In this document: positions 7,331 to 15,975 of the stretch, one piece after another
How the letters are laid out: each line of letters begins with the position of its first letter
Numbering within the stretch: position 1 is the first letter of the stretch
From: Chitinivibrionales bacterium
GTDB taxonomy: Bacteria; Fibrobacterota; Chitinivibrionia; Chitinivibrionales; FEN-1185
NCBI GenBank assembly: GCA_035516255.1
Contig: DATJAL010000049.1
Coordinates: 1 to 64,000 of the forward strand
Reading direction: 5' to 3'
DNA: 64,000 nucleotides
The notes under the pieces: generated by a model
Databases searched by the model: none
What the model was told of the DNA's origin: nothing
Seen by the model: the letters and a program-made list of their open reading frames with translations, nothing else
Translations under genes and position numbers: made by a program

Positions 7331-9664
7331 TTAATGCATCACACACAATTTTCCGCTTCTTGTCCATTCATTTCCTTGCCCCTTGACGCTAAACACATAG
7401 GTATAAATTCCCTGCGTCAGTCTCCTCTTTCCCTCAATCGCACTTGTCAAATCAACTTTATGCCATCCTTTCAACTGATTCAAGCTCGTTGATCCAGACA
7501 GCCTTCGGCCTCTCGAATCGTAAACTACTATCATCACACTGCTATTTGACAAAAGCTCATACGTCATTACATTGCCAAGCTGCCTGAAATATTGATTCGG
7601 ATTCTTAATTCCGGCCGAAATAACTCCCACACTCGAATCGGTGCAGATCAGGATTTTCGAGGTGAAGGCGGGCAGGGCGAAGGCGCCGGTCACGGGCGTA
7701 TTGTCAAGGTCGACCCATGTTCCCGGGCCGGGAGTGAAAGATTGCGTCGCCGGCGACTCGTTGATGAAAATGGTGCCCATGCCGTAGGAATTCGCCTCGC
7801 TCATGCCCGCGGGCCGTTTTACCGGATCGGTTTTCGCCGTCGCGTCCGCCCATGTATACAACGACCTCCACTTGCCGAGCGCGTAATCGAACAGGGTGTA
7901 ATACTGGTTGCCGGTGCCGTAGCCCGACACCACCGAATCCGTGAACGGGTTGCAGAAATAATTTCCCGTGAGCGTGCCGTAATTGTATTCGGGCCTGAAC
8001 TCCAGCGCCTTTTCAAGACGCGTCGTAGCGTAGCACACGTTGCCGGAAAGAACGTTTCCTTGCGGAAGGTTCTGCGTGCGGCCCGTGCTGCTGTTTGTCA
8101 ATTGGCCGTCGAGATCGAGCTGGGCCACGGCATTGTCGAACAGGACGTTGCCGCGCACCGTGTCATAAAAATTGTTCGGCAGATAAATGCCGTTGCAGCC
8201 GCTGCGCACCACCGTGTTGTTCTCCACCACGCTGTTGTGGTAATCGCCCAGGAACTCCAGCCAAATCCCGTGCCCCAGCGGGTACCACGGGCCGCTCGAC
8301 GTGAGGTCGCCCTTGGTGTCGTAGATGATGTTGTTGTAGATATGGCTCCTGCTGCAGTCGGTATAGATCGCGCCGCCGTCGTTGAGCGTCCACATCGCGT
8401 GCTTGATGATGTTGCCGTACACGAAATTGCTGTCGCTGCCCAAAAGGACGCCGGCGTATCCTGTTTTGTCAATGTAGTTGTAGCGCACCTGGGCGCCCGA
8501 TGTCAGGTGGACCAGGATGCCCACGGCGTGCCACGTGCCGGTGCCGCCGTAGCCGGGGAACGATCCGGTATTGAGCAGCGTGTCGTACTCGATCACCGAC
8601 TGACCCTTGCGGCCGGAGTTCTCGTACCACGATATGCCGATGTTCAGGTTGTTTTCGAACACGTTGCCGAACATATGCGAATCGGCAATGTCCCAGGACG
8701 CGCTCAAAGCGCTTCCGCCGCTGTCGCCGCCGATCCACTCGAAACGGCAGTTGGAAACCACGCTCTGCCGCGAAAGCACGATGCCGTTTTCAAGCTGGTG
8801 CCGGAAGCAGACGTTGTCGGCCGTGCCGCCGCCGAGCCGCAAGCCATATGTAAAGCATGCCCCTTCCACGAGCATGGCGTTCGGGTCAGCGCCGCCCGGC
8901 GGATACAGGTACACCTTCCCAGCGACGGCGTCGTAGTACCATTCTCCGGGCGCGTCAAGCTCCTCGAACTTGTTGTCGAGGTAAAAGCCCCAGCCCCTGG
9001 TGCCGTCGGCCGGATCGATGTGGATGACGCTCGCGCCCGCGAGCGAGAGCCTGCCCGCGCCGTCGTAGGCCGTGACGCGCCGCGTCTCGAACCACCAGCT
9101 CCAGCGCCGCCACCGCACCTGCGCGTTTGTCCAGTAGCCCGCGGCGTTGCCCGGATGCTGGCTGAGCGCGGCGAGCGTGATCACCGTGTTGGTGCCGTCT
9201 GCGTTCTCGGTCATGGTGTCGACGCGCAGCCACCCGGTGTCGGGGTAGCGCGCGAGCGTCATCATGACGTTGTTGACAAACAGTTTCTGTATTTTTTGCG
9301 GGCACGCGGCGACCCAGATTGACCCTTTGTAAACGCTCCAGCCGGAAATCGCCGCGCTGCCGGCGATCACGGGCCGGGCCAGGCCCGCTTGCCCGTACGC
9401 GCCGATGGCCGGGTTGGAAATGCCGGAAAGGTCAAGCGAGTCCCTGAAAACATCCCCGCGCCGCAGCAGCAGCTGGTCGCTGCCGCGCAATTTTGTTTTC
9501 GCATAGGCCAATGTAGCCCACGCTGCGGTGTCGCTCGTGCCGGTGTTTTGGTCGCTGCCGGCGTTGGAGCAGTAGTAGGTTGCGGCGGTAGCGGGGACAC
9601 ATAAGCAGAGTAGTACGGCGACAATAGGTATGACCGCTACGGATGGACAAGGGAGGTTTTTCAT
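7331..9664 (-). CDS. Secreted right-handed parallel beta-helix protein with C-terminal sorting domain
   Basis: 777 residues with a signal peptide (1-27, ending in ATAATYY). Residues about 30-140 carry the SDQNTGTSDTAAWATLAYA-type opening seen in NosD/pectate-lyase-like beta-helix proteins; the middle (about 270-560) has many short repeats such as 'VSNCRFEWIG', 'IYNNIIYDTKG' and 'VVENNTVVRSGCNGIYL' that form parallel beta-helix coils. The last about 80 residues (VMTYELLSNSSVMIVVYDSRGRRL...LTQGIYTYVFSVKG) are a Por/T9SS-like sorting domain. Likely an extracellular polysaccharide-binding or -cleaving protein. Catalytic residues could not be identified, so lyase versus hydrolase is open. Confidence 0.75.
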   Translation of the reverse strand: MKNLPCPSVAVIPIVAVLLCLCVPATAATYYCSNAGSDQNTGTSDTAAWATLAYAKTKLRGSDQLLLRRGDVFRDSLDLSGISNPAIGAYGQAGLARPVIAGSAAISGWSVYKGSIWVAACPQKIQKLFVNNVMMTLARYPDTGWLRVDTMTENADGTNTVITLAALSQHPGNAAGYWTNAQVRWRRWSWWFETRRVTAYDGAGRLSLAGASVIHIDPADGTRGWGFYLDNKFEELDAPGEWYYDAVAGKVYLYPPGGADPNAMLVEGACFTYGLRLGGGTADNVCFRHQLENGIVLSRQSVVSNCRFEWIGGDSGGSALSASWDIADSHMFGNVFENNLNIGISWYENSGRKGQSVIEYDTLLNTGSFPGYGGTGTWHAVGILVHLTSGAQVRYNYIDKTGYAGVLLGSDSNFVYGNIIKHAMWTLNDGGAIYTDCSRSHIYNNIIYDTKGDLTSSGPWYPLGHGIWLEFLGDYHNSVVENNTVVRSGCNGIYLPNNFYDTVRGNVLFDNAVAQLDLDGQLTNSSTGRTQNLPQGNVLSGNVCYATTRLEKALEFRPEYNYGTLTGNYFCNPFTDSVVSGYGTGNQYYTLFDYALGKWRSLYTWADATAKTDPVKRPAGMSEANSYGMGTIFINESPATQSFTPGPGTWVDLDNTPVTGAFALPAFTSKILICTDSSVGVISAGIKNPNQYFRQLGNVMTYELLSNSSVMIVVYDSRGRRLSGSTSLNQLKGWHKVDLTSAIEGKRRLTQGIYTYVFSVKGQGNEWTRSGKLCVMH

Positions 9665-9746
9665 AGGTAGCCTCTTAAGTTTTTAATGATTTTCAAAGTT
9701 ATCGGAAGATCGCGCCAATAATTCTGGCCTCATCGATATTATCAAT

Positions 9747-9776
9747 ATAATAAACAATTTTTTTGTAAACCGTCAA
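9747..9776 (-). promoter_or_regulatory. Probable sigma-70 promoter of the beta-helix gene
   Basis: Minus strand: TTGACG at 9776-9771, an 18-base AT-rich spacer, and TATTAT at 9752-9747, about 85 bases before the start codon at 9664. Confidence 0.6.
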
Positions 9777-9853
9777 GAGAAAGAAAGTTTTTCAGCAATC
9801 TGGGTAACCAATCTTTTACTATAATGGTCTAAAATGGTCTAATACGGATTGCG

Positions 9854-11016
9854 ATGTTTATATTTATTAAGAGAGCTTTCGCGTTCGGAGCGCCGGCCGG
9901 AGGAAAAATGAAGTCAATGAAAAGACCATCGCCCGGAAGTGGTGTACTTCTCCTGCTGCTTTTAGGAATTATTATCTTCGGTTATCTTTCCCTTGGAGTG
10001 TTTATCACTCAGCCCATCGGTACGCGCTCCAAGGGGGTTACCATCATATACCTCCGTTGGGGAATGCGTATACCATTTGTTTCCTATGCTTTTATAAGGG
10101 AACCGGAAAACACCAGCCTTTCCGCAGAAATGACGGTGGTCGCAAAGCCGATTATCAACAGAAAAATTATCCTTTTGCATTACGTGCCCGGGCTCTATTT
10201 CCTGTCACCGACCTTAAAAGACTTGCAAAATAACTTTGGGTCAGCTGCCGTAAATCAACCGTTAACAACAACCCCTTACGATCCAAATTCTCCCCGATGC
10301 CAAAAATCCCTCGACACCATGATAACGTACTTTTTTATCGGCCACAGCAATATGGGGGGTACTGCGCTCAAATGGACATCGAGCCGATGTCGAATGTCTG
10401 GCTTTATAGTACCGTGAGAGGATTTTACCATGGGACAGACCTTGATTTATCAAACAATTCCGGATCACCAGTGATGCGTTTCTTAAAAAGGATGGCGCTC
10501 CTGTACCCGGAGTATCACTTTTGCGGCGTAAAATACGCGCTCAACGGCCTGACAGCTGAAGATTTGCTCGTCAATAATGGCGACAGGTTCATAATTGACA
10601 AAATAAAAGTTCTGAAAGAAAAGTCGACCATCGGCGGCGTTTTGATGATGTTCGGATTCATTGAAGGAACAGACATTAAGAAAGTGGATGACTTTGACGC
10701 CAATGTCAAACACTTAATCGACAAATTGCGCGCTGCGGCCGGCAACGAGACGCTTCCCGTCATCTTCGGCAGATATGAGGAAAACGGGCGGAAGGTTCTG
10801 CCGGGGAAGTTTCACCGTTACGACGATGTTCTTACACGTCAAATCGAAGCTCTTGAAAAAATTGATCGCTTCTTAAAGCTGGCGCCGATACGGCCAGTTC
10901 CCAAAGGGTGTTTCTGCGACGACCACCATTACAACGACTATGGCTACCACCTGTGGGTGGATGACGCCGTTGCGCTCATACAGATCAACAAGTTCGATTT
11001 TTGGAACGGAAGATGA
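9854..11016 (+). pseudogene. Membrane-anchored SGNH/CE6-like esterase, split by a frameshift
   Basis: Two overlapping frames together match the intact gene at 11247-12803. The first (9854 on) has one membrane segment (about residues 30-52) and runs in frame through 'TMITYFFIGHSNM'; its frame then breaks at about 10370, within GGGGGGTACTGCGC. The intact paralogue has GGT-TAT-TGC-GCC at this point, so loss of one T explains the change. The second frame continues with 'YCAQMD', 'NNSGSPV' and the C-terminal 'CFCDDHHYNDYGYH' to the stop at 11016. The break separates the nucleophile Ser from the catalytic Asp/His. It could be a true pseudogene, a programmed shift at the G6 run, or a base-calling error. 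The N-terminal four helices of the paralogue are absent. Confidence 0.8.
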
Positions 11017-11246
11017 TTCTGTGCTCACCGCTGATAGCATCCCGTAAAAAATAGATTTGTCGCAGGAAAATCCCCGAGGAGCGCTCTCGCGGTTCCCCCG
11101 GCAGTTTTTCCGAATTCCGGGTCGCCGCAGTATCCGCTCTACACCACACGTTTTTCCCACAAACCGCCATGGTAAAAGGAGATTTTCCCTTGACGGGATA
11201 GTATAATACTATTGCGATTTGTTTAGTCGTCCTAAAAAAGGAAACA

Positions 11247-12803
11247 ATGCGGAACAGATACTACAGTATCCTCAGCCTATTTCTCATTTCAACCGCAATT
11301 GCCCTGGCATGGGGCGCGATTCATCCGCGATCACCCGCGATAGCCGTATTGTATCTGGTTGCTGCCTTGGCGAGTTTCGCCCTTATCCTGGCTTCCAGTT
11401 GCGCGCGGTGCCCGGTGCGGAGTTCACCCTGCAGCCACTTGTTTCCCCGCAGGCTCACCGCGTTCCTGTCGAAGAAGAAATACCGGGCATCTTCGTTTTT
11501 TGATGTTCTTGCGGTCATGATCGGGTTTGCCGCCATTATCCTGTTGCCGCAGCTCTGGCTTGTACAGAACGTTTCTTTTCTTGTCATTTTCTGGCTGTTG
11601 GTCCTCAGTTCCGGGATCGTAATTGTTTTGTTTGTGCTCCCCGAATGCCGCCAAACCAGGAAAAACCTTGCGGCAATTGCTCCCGTTCCTCCGGAAAAAC
11701 CAGAAAAAACATCCCTTTCAAAAAATGCAAAGGCTTTATTTGCAATGGCGTTGGTAATTATTCTCCTTTGTTACTTGTTGCTCGGATTGTGTTTCATCAA
11801 ATCCGCCGGCGAGCATCCGGAGGGCATTGCGGTGGTTTATTTCCGTCTTAACACGCCGGCGCCCTTTATTTCGTCGGTGATATGCGAAGATGCGGAGCGC
11901 GGCGGCCTTCTTGAACGAGCGATGCCGGTAGCGAAGAAGGTACTAGAAAAAAAAATAGTGGTATTGCCATACTTACCTGGCCCTTGCTTGCTGGCTTCGA
12001 ATATAAAAGGCACGCAAAACGCCAAAGGCTCAACGATGGCGAATCAATCTTCAGGTTCGGTATATCACAATGCCGCCGTTAAAATCGAGCACTATTCGAG
12101 AAGCACCATGATCACCTATTTTTTCATCGGCCACAGCAACATGAGCGGTTATTGCGCCCAAATGGACAGCATGCCGATGCCGAATGTATGGCTCTATAAC
12201 ACCTCTAAAGGGTTTTACCACGGAACGGACAAGGACATGTCGAACAATTCTGGATCGCCGGTCATGCCGTTCTTGAAGCGGATGGCGCTGCTCTATCCGG
12301 ACCATCACTTTTGCGGGGTAAAACACACCATCAACGGCATCACCATCGAGGATTTTACTGCCAACGGTAACGACAGGTTCCTTATTGATAAAATCAATAC
12401 CCTCAAACAGAAATCCACCATCGGCGGCGTTTTGATGATGTTCGGATTTGACGAAGGCGAAAGTAAAAGAAAGGTTCGGGAAATCGACGCGAACCTCAAA
12501 CGGTTAATTGACAAAGTAAGAATGGTCTCCGGCAACCCGACGCTTCCCTTCATTTTCGGCAGGTATGAGGAGAACGGCGACAGGAACAGCTATACGAGTT
12601 ATCACCGGTATGACAATATTCTCATAAAAAAAATAAACACGATTGAAACGATGGATCCGTATTTGAAGCTCACGCCGATCCGCCCGATTTCAAAATCGTG
12701 TTTCTGCGACGACCACCATTACAACGCCGACGGCTACCAAATATGGGCGGATGATGCGGCTGCGATCATTCAAATGAACAAACTTGATTTTTGGAACAGA
12801 TGA
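11247..12803 (+). CDS. Membrane-anchored SGNH hydrolase, sialate O-acetylesterase (CE6)-like
   Basis: 518 residues. Five hydrophobic segments (about 7-25, 31-50, 86-101, 107-131, 163-184) precede a C-terminal domain (about 285-518) with the SGNH blocks: GHSNMSG at 295-301 (nucleophile Ser297; CE6 enzymes usually have GQSNM), 'MFGFDEGES' near 410 corresponding to the QGE.D block, and 'DDHHYNADGY' near 488 with the catalytic Asp/His. CE6-family enzymes remove O-acetyl groups from sugars. The anchor suggests action on cell-surface glycans, but on which face of the membrane the domain lies is not clear. It is the intact partner of the broken copy just upstream, so the pair arose by tandem duplication. 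Confidence 0.7.
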   Translation: MRNRYYSILSLFLISTAIALAWGAIHPRSPAIAVLYLVAALASFALILASSCARCPVRSSPCSHLFPRRLTAFLSKKKYRASSFFDVLAVMIGFAAIILLPQLWLVQNVSFLVIFWLLVLSSGIVIVLFVLPECRQTRKNLAAIAPVPPEKPEKTSLSKNAKALFAMALVIILLCYLLLGLCFIKSAGEHPEGIAVVYFRLNTPAPFISSVICEDAERGGLLERAMPVAKKVLEKKIVVLPYLPGPCLLASNIKGTQNAKGSTMANQSSGSVYHNAAVKIEHYSRSTMITYFFIGHSNMSGYCAQMDSMPMPNVWLYNTSKGFYHGTDKDMSNNSGSPVMPFLKRMALLYPDHHFCGVKHTINGITIEDFTANGNDRFLIDKINTLKQKSTIGGVLMMFGFDEGESKRKVREIDANLKRLIDKVRMVSGNPTLPFIFGRYEENGDRNSYTSYHRYDNILIKKINTIETMDPYLKLTPIRPISKSCFCDDHHYNADGYQIWADDAAAIIQMNKLDFWNR

Positions 12804-12840
12804 ACATCCGCTCAAGCGGCTGGCGTTTTCTTCAACACCT

Positions 12841-13668
12841 TTATTGCAGGAAAAACCCCAACAGCGCCTCGGCGATTCCTTCCGCCGTTTTCCCGAACGC
12901 CGGATCGCCGACGTAGATCTGAAGGATCTCCAGCGCCGTGAGCAGGTCGGCCTTGGTGAGGCCGGGATCTTTCCCAGACAAACGGTCCACGAGGCCTTCC
13001 ACGTTGTCAAAATTGAACACGATGCGGCCGTCGCGGCCCTCGATGTCGTCGATTTCCGCAAGCAGCTTTTTTCCGTAATGGACGAGCACTTCCTTCTCTT
13101 CCTGCGAAAAATGCGCGTCCGTAATCTCGGCGGTGTCGATCTCGGTCTGCTGGATCTCGTAGAAGCTGAACGACGCGAGCCGCTCCTTGACGCCGGAGTA
13201 TTTCACGCGGTACACGCCGTCGGCAAAGTCGAAGTGGGCGGCGATAAGCGCCTTTGCTTTTTCCACCGCGTCCTTGTGCACGTACACGGTCACGGGCTGG
13301 GGCTCGTTTTCGCGTCCCGGAACCGCCGAATATTGCATGGAGGTGTCGGCGAAAAACGGCACCTCCTCCTCGCCGAACATGGCGCGCACGAGAAAACCGT
13401 CGTTGCGCGAAAAGGTGCCGTCGAGCTTGACAAAATCGTCGCGCCGCAGGTGCGTCACCTTGACGTTGCCGCTGCCCGCGTCCTCGCCGATAAGGCTTTT
13501 TTTCCGGTATTCCTCTATCTGATCGGCGTCGATGTGCCGCCGGGCTAGCTCCTCTTCCATGAGCTTGATCGCCTCCGCGGTGTACTGGTCGCGCATGTGC
13601 ACGTATTGTTCGAGAAGAAACGGCGTGGAATAGCCCTGCACCTGTTCGCGTAACGTTGGATACGACAC
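12841..13668 (-). CDS. Conserved-looking cytoplasmic protein, DUF2007-like central part
   Basis: 275 residues from a GTG start at 13668, chosen because AAGGAGT lies 6 bases upstream; a longer in-frame ATG at 13749 has no such site. It starts VSYPTLREQV. The N-terminal third is helical and rich in charged residues ('MEEELARRHID'); a central piece, 'PQPVTVYVHKDAVEKAKALI', resembles the end of the DUF2007 (putative signal-transducing) fold, where a VYV strand precedes an EKA helix. The C-terminus is an all-helical acidic region. No signal peptide or membrane segment. The gene converges on the esterase gene (37 bases apart). Function unknown. Confidence 0.6.
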   Translation of the reverse strand: MSYPTLREQVQGYSTPFLLEQYVHMRDQYTAEAIKLMEEELARRHIDADQIEEYRKKSLIGEDAGSGNVKVTHLRRDDFVKLDGTFSRNDGFLVRAMFGEEEVPFFADTSMQYSAVPGRENEPQPVTVYVHKDAVEKAKALIAAHFDFADGVYRVKYSGVKERLASFSFYEIQQTEIDTAEITDAHFSQEEKEVLVHYGKKLLAEIDDIEGRDGRIVFNFDNVEGLVDRLSGKDPGLTKADLLTALEILQIYVGDPAFGKTAEGIAEALLGFFLQ

Positions 13669-13905
13669 GGTGTCACTCCTTTTGCGTATTTTCCGACCGC
13701 CTGAATCCCTGCGTGAGCGGCCGCTCTGGAAAAAAATACAAAATACCAAGCCGCGTTGAGGAATTTTTATCCGCCACTTTCTTGAGCGATGGAACCTCGG
13801 CGCGGTGTCTATTATAATGGAACGCGGCGCTTTTCATCAGATACTCGGCACGCCGGGTTTACAAAATATATTTTCAAATTGACACTTCACCTATAGGAGG
13901 AGACC

Positions 13906-15366
13906 ATGAAAGGCATTGCCGGCCGTTTTTCCTATGCGTCCATCATCTGCGCGGCATGTTTCCGGTTGGCAGGGCCGGTTGCCGCCGACACGGTTTCCGT
14001 CCAGCCGAGCCTCTGCGTGCTTCCGGTAAAAGCGATCGGCGTATCCGAAAACGAAGCCATGCTGATCAGCGCCGATCTCACGCGGAAGCTGTCGCGGAAC
14101 GAACGGCTCGTAGTCGCGGATAAAAACAAGACGGCCGCCGCGCTCAAGGACGCGAAGCTCGACGCGGGTGGCGAATGCGCCAGTCTCGAATGCGTGTGCT
14201 CCGCCGGCGAAAAATGCCAGGGCACGTTCGTTCTGTCGTCCTCCATCGGCAAGGTGGGCACGCTCTTCACCTACAGCGTCACGCTCTACAATGTAAAGGA
14301 AAAGAAACGCATCCTCCTGCGCGATTACCAGTTCAAGGGAGCGATTGAGGATTTTTACACCGAGGTTCCCCCGCGGATCGCGGACGACGTCCTGGAGCTG
14401 CTCTTTCACGGGACAAGGGCGCCCGAGGGTCCGCTCGCCATCGCCAAGCCGCCCGCGGGCGAGACGCCGGCGATACTTGATACGGCGCAAGCGGCCCAGG
14501 AACGCGCTTCAGAATGCCAGAAAACCGCGGAACAGCCGTGCAACAACGGAATCGCTGCCGGTTCTGTCATCGGCATTGATGCCCGGGCCATCGCGGGAAA
14601 GATAAATTCGGACCAGAGCCAGTGGGGTGCCAGCCTGTGGTACGTGCATCCCACCACGCCGGGCTCCCAAGTTCGCATCAAAATAGGAATGCCGCTGTCG
14701 GGAAACGATTCGGTCGATAACAGCACCGACCTTAAATATCCCGACCTGTGCCTGAGCATCGAGCATGAATGGGGATTCAAATATTTCGGCGTGGGCGTGG
14801 GCCTCGCCCTGATGCAGATGAAGGCCTTCACCATGATGGTTCCCTATTCGCAATTCTGGGACCCGGTCCTGCAGAAGGAAATCACCGACTACAGCCCGGT
14901 GCATTTCAGCGAACAGTACTGCGTCAACTGGGTGGTCACGATCCGCGGCGGCAAGCCCAACGCCGGGTTCAAAGGAAAAATTTCGTGGCCGACGCCCGCC
15001 AACCAGGACATGTCGTGGGCGCAGAATGCGTTTTTCGAATACAGCGCGTTCGGCGTTTTCGGAAACGACCAGCTCAAGGGCGGCGTCGGGATCATGGGAA
15101 TGCAGAAGTACCGCAGCTCCGTTGAAACCATCGACGCCTATTCGTCGGACCACTACACGCTCAACAATTCTTACGCCATGATCCCCTGCGGCAGATTCGC
15201 CATGCTCGTCGGCAAACACAGCGTGCTGTGCGCTTCGCTCGACCTTGCCGGGCTGCTGTTCCCGCGCACGGACTCGGAAACCTGGTGGTCGCCTCAGCTG
15301 CAGCTCAGTTACACGTTCTCGTTCGCGCCGTTCAAGGGGGCCGATGTTTTGGACGGAACATTCTGA
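13906..15366 (+). CDS. Exported protein with CsgG/TolB-like N-terminal domain
   Basis: 486 residues; ATG 13906 with a strong site (TAGGAGGAGACC) just upstream. A signal peptide spans 1-27. Residues about 30-170 show the pattern of CsgG/TolB-N/FlgT-like domains that sense or build outer-membrane assemblies ('LPVKAIGVSENEAMLISADLTRKL', 'RLVVADKNKTAAALKD', 'VLSSSIGKVGTLFTYSVTLYN'). The C-terminal 280 residues are rich in aromatic alternating strands, such as 'YSAFGVFGNDQLKGGVGIMG', and end in a phenylalanine-terminated strand, consistent with an outer-membrane barrel. Residues about 180-215 are a linker. A terminator follows. No precise function. Confidence 0.55.
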   Translation: MKGIAGRFSYASIICAACFRLAGPVAADTVSVQPSLCVLPVKAIGVSENEAMLISADLTRKLSRNERLVVADKNKTAAALKDAKLDAGGECASLECVCSAGEKCQGTFVLSSSIGKVGTLFTYSVTLYNVKEKKRILLRDYQFKGAIEDFYTEVPPRIADDVLELLFHGTRAPEGPLAIAKPPAGETPAILDTAQAAQERASECQKTAEQPCNNGIAAGSVIGIDARAIAGKINSDQSQWGASLWYVHPTTPGSQVRIKIGMPLSGNDSVDNSTDLKYPDLCLSIEHEWGFKYFGVGVGLALMQMKAFTMMVPYSQFWDPVLQKEITDYSPVHFSEQYCVNWVVTIRGGKPNAGFKGKISWPTPANQDMSWAQNAFFEYSAFGVFGNDQLKGGVGIMGMQKYRSSVETIDAYSSDHYTLNNSYAMIPCGRFAMLVGKHSVLCASLDLAGLLFPRTDSETWWSPQLQLSYTFSFAPFKGADVLDGTF

Positions 15367-15418
15367 AACAAGTCCATACGGTCGTAAGCTCCATAAAATC
15401 TCAAGGTCAATGGATGGC

Positions 15419-15447
15419 GGGGAAACGCGTTTCCCCATTCTTTTTCT
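15419..15447 (+). terminator. Rho-independent terminator
   Basis: Stem GGGGAAA/TTTCCCC with a CGCG loop at 15419-15436, followed by ATTCTTTTTCT. It lies 53 bases after the stop of the CsgG-like gene and just upstream of the PAS gene. Confidence 0.7.
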
Positions 15448-15466
15448 CCACCTGCGCGGAGGCTGC

Positions 15467-15889
15467 ATGAAAGTTGACGGAATGGACGAAAAGCTCGTGA
15501 ACGCGATGTTCGAGACCGTGCCGGTCGAAATCACCGTGATAGACGCTCTTGACAAGGTAATAGCCTGGAACAAGCATTCAAACCGTCTCTTCAACCGGCC
15601 CGAGGCCTGTTACGGCATGGACTTCCGGGAATGCCATCCCCAGGAGAGCCTTTCCCTCGTGGAGGCGATCGTGCAGGAAATGAAGTCGGGGAAACGGAAG
15701 AAAGCCCGGTTCTGGATCGACATGCGCCCCGACCGCACGCAAAGCGCGCGCCGCAAGGTGCTCATCGAATTCTACGCCTTACACGATAACGACGGGCATT
15801 ACATCGGGTGCATGGAATGCACGCTGGACGTTCAGGACATCATGGAGCTGAAAGGCGAAAAACGCCTGTTGGATGAGGAGCGTCTATAA
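15467..15889 (+). CDS. PAS-domain protein (PAS_10 / DUF438-like)
   Basis: 140 residues from ATG 15467, with GGAGG 4-5 bases upstream; a longer frame reading back through the terminator hairpin is unlikely. It is a single PAS domain: 'VPVEITVIDALDKVIAWNKHSNRLFNRP' for the first strands and helix, 'ECHPQESL' and a C-terminal 'IEFYALHDNDGHYIGCMECTLDVQDI' beta sheet. This variant is the PAS_10 type found at the C-terminus of DUF438 proteins, which may bind heme or other small ligands. No output domain is attached, so it would have to work through a partner. Likely cytoplasmic. Confidence 0.75.
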   Translation: MKVDGMDEKLVNAMFETVPVEITVIDALDKVIAWNKHSNRLFNRPEACYGMDFRECHPQESLSLVEAIVQEMKSGKRKKARFWIDMRPDRTQSARRKVLIEFYALHDNDGHYIGCMECTLDVQDIMELKGEKRLLDEERL

Positions 15890-15972
15890 AGTCTGAAAGT
15901 CAAGAAAGCCTGCCGGACGACCTAATGGGATTACTTGACTTTGCGGACTTTTAGACCTTCAGACTTCTTTCT
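15890..15972. repeat. Imperfect inverted repeat between convergent genes
   Basis: AAGTCTGAAAGTCAAG near 15890 faces CTTGACTTT...CTTCAGACTT ending near 15968. Repeats of this wording (GTCTGAAAGTC) are common as low-complexity dispersed elements. It lies between the PAS gene and the copper ATPase gene, whose 3' ends converge here, and could serve as a bidirectional terminator. Confidence 0.45.
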
Positions 15973-15975
15973 CCC

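Noticed and set aside
7592-9322. A 576-codon open frame antisense to the beta-helix gene
   Set aside because: Low-information, Arg/Val/Ala-rich translation and no start signals; the minus-strand frame has a signal peptide and a sorting domain.
9820-9842. TATAAT followed by a tandem AATGGTCTAA repeat as a regulated promoter for the esterase gene
   Set aside because: The -10 is good and the direct repeat could be an operator, but no acceptable -35 lies 16-18 bases upstream, and the repeat is too short to judge.
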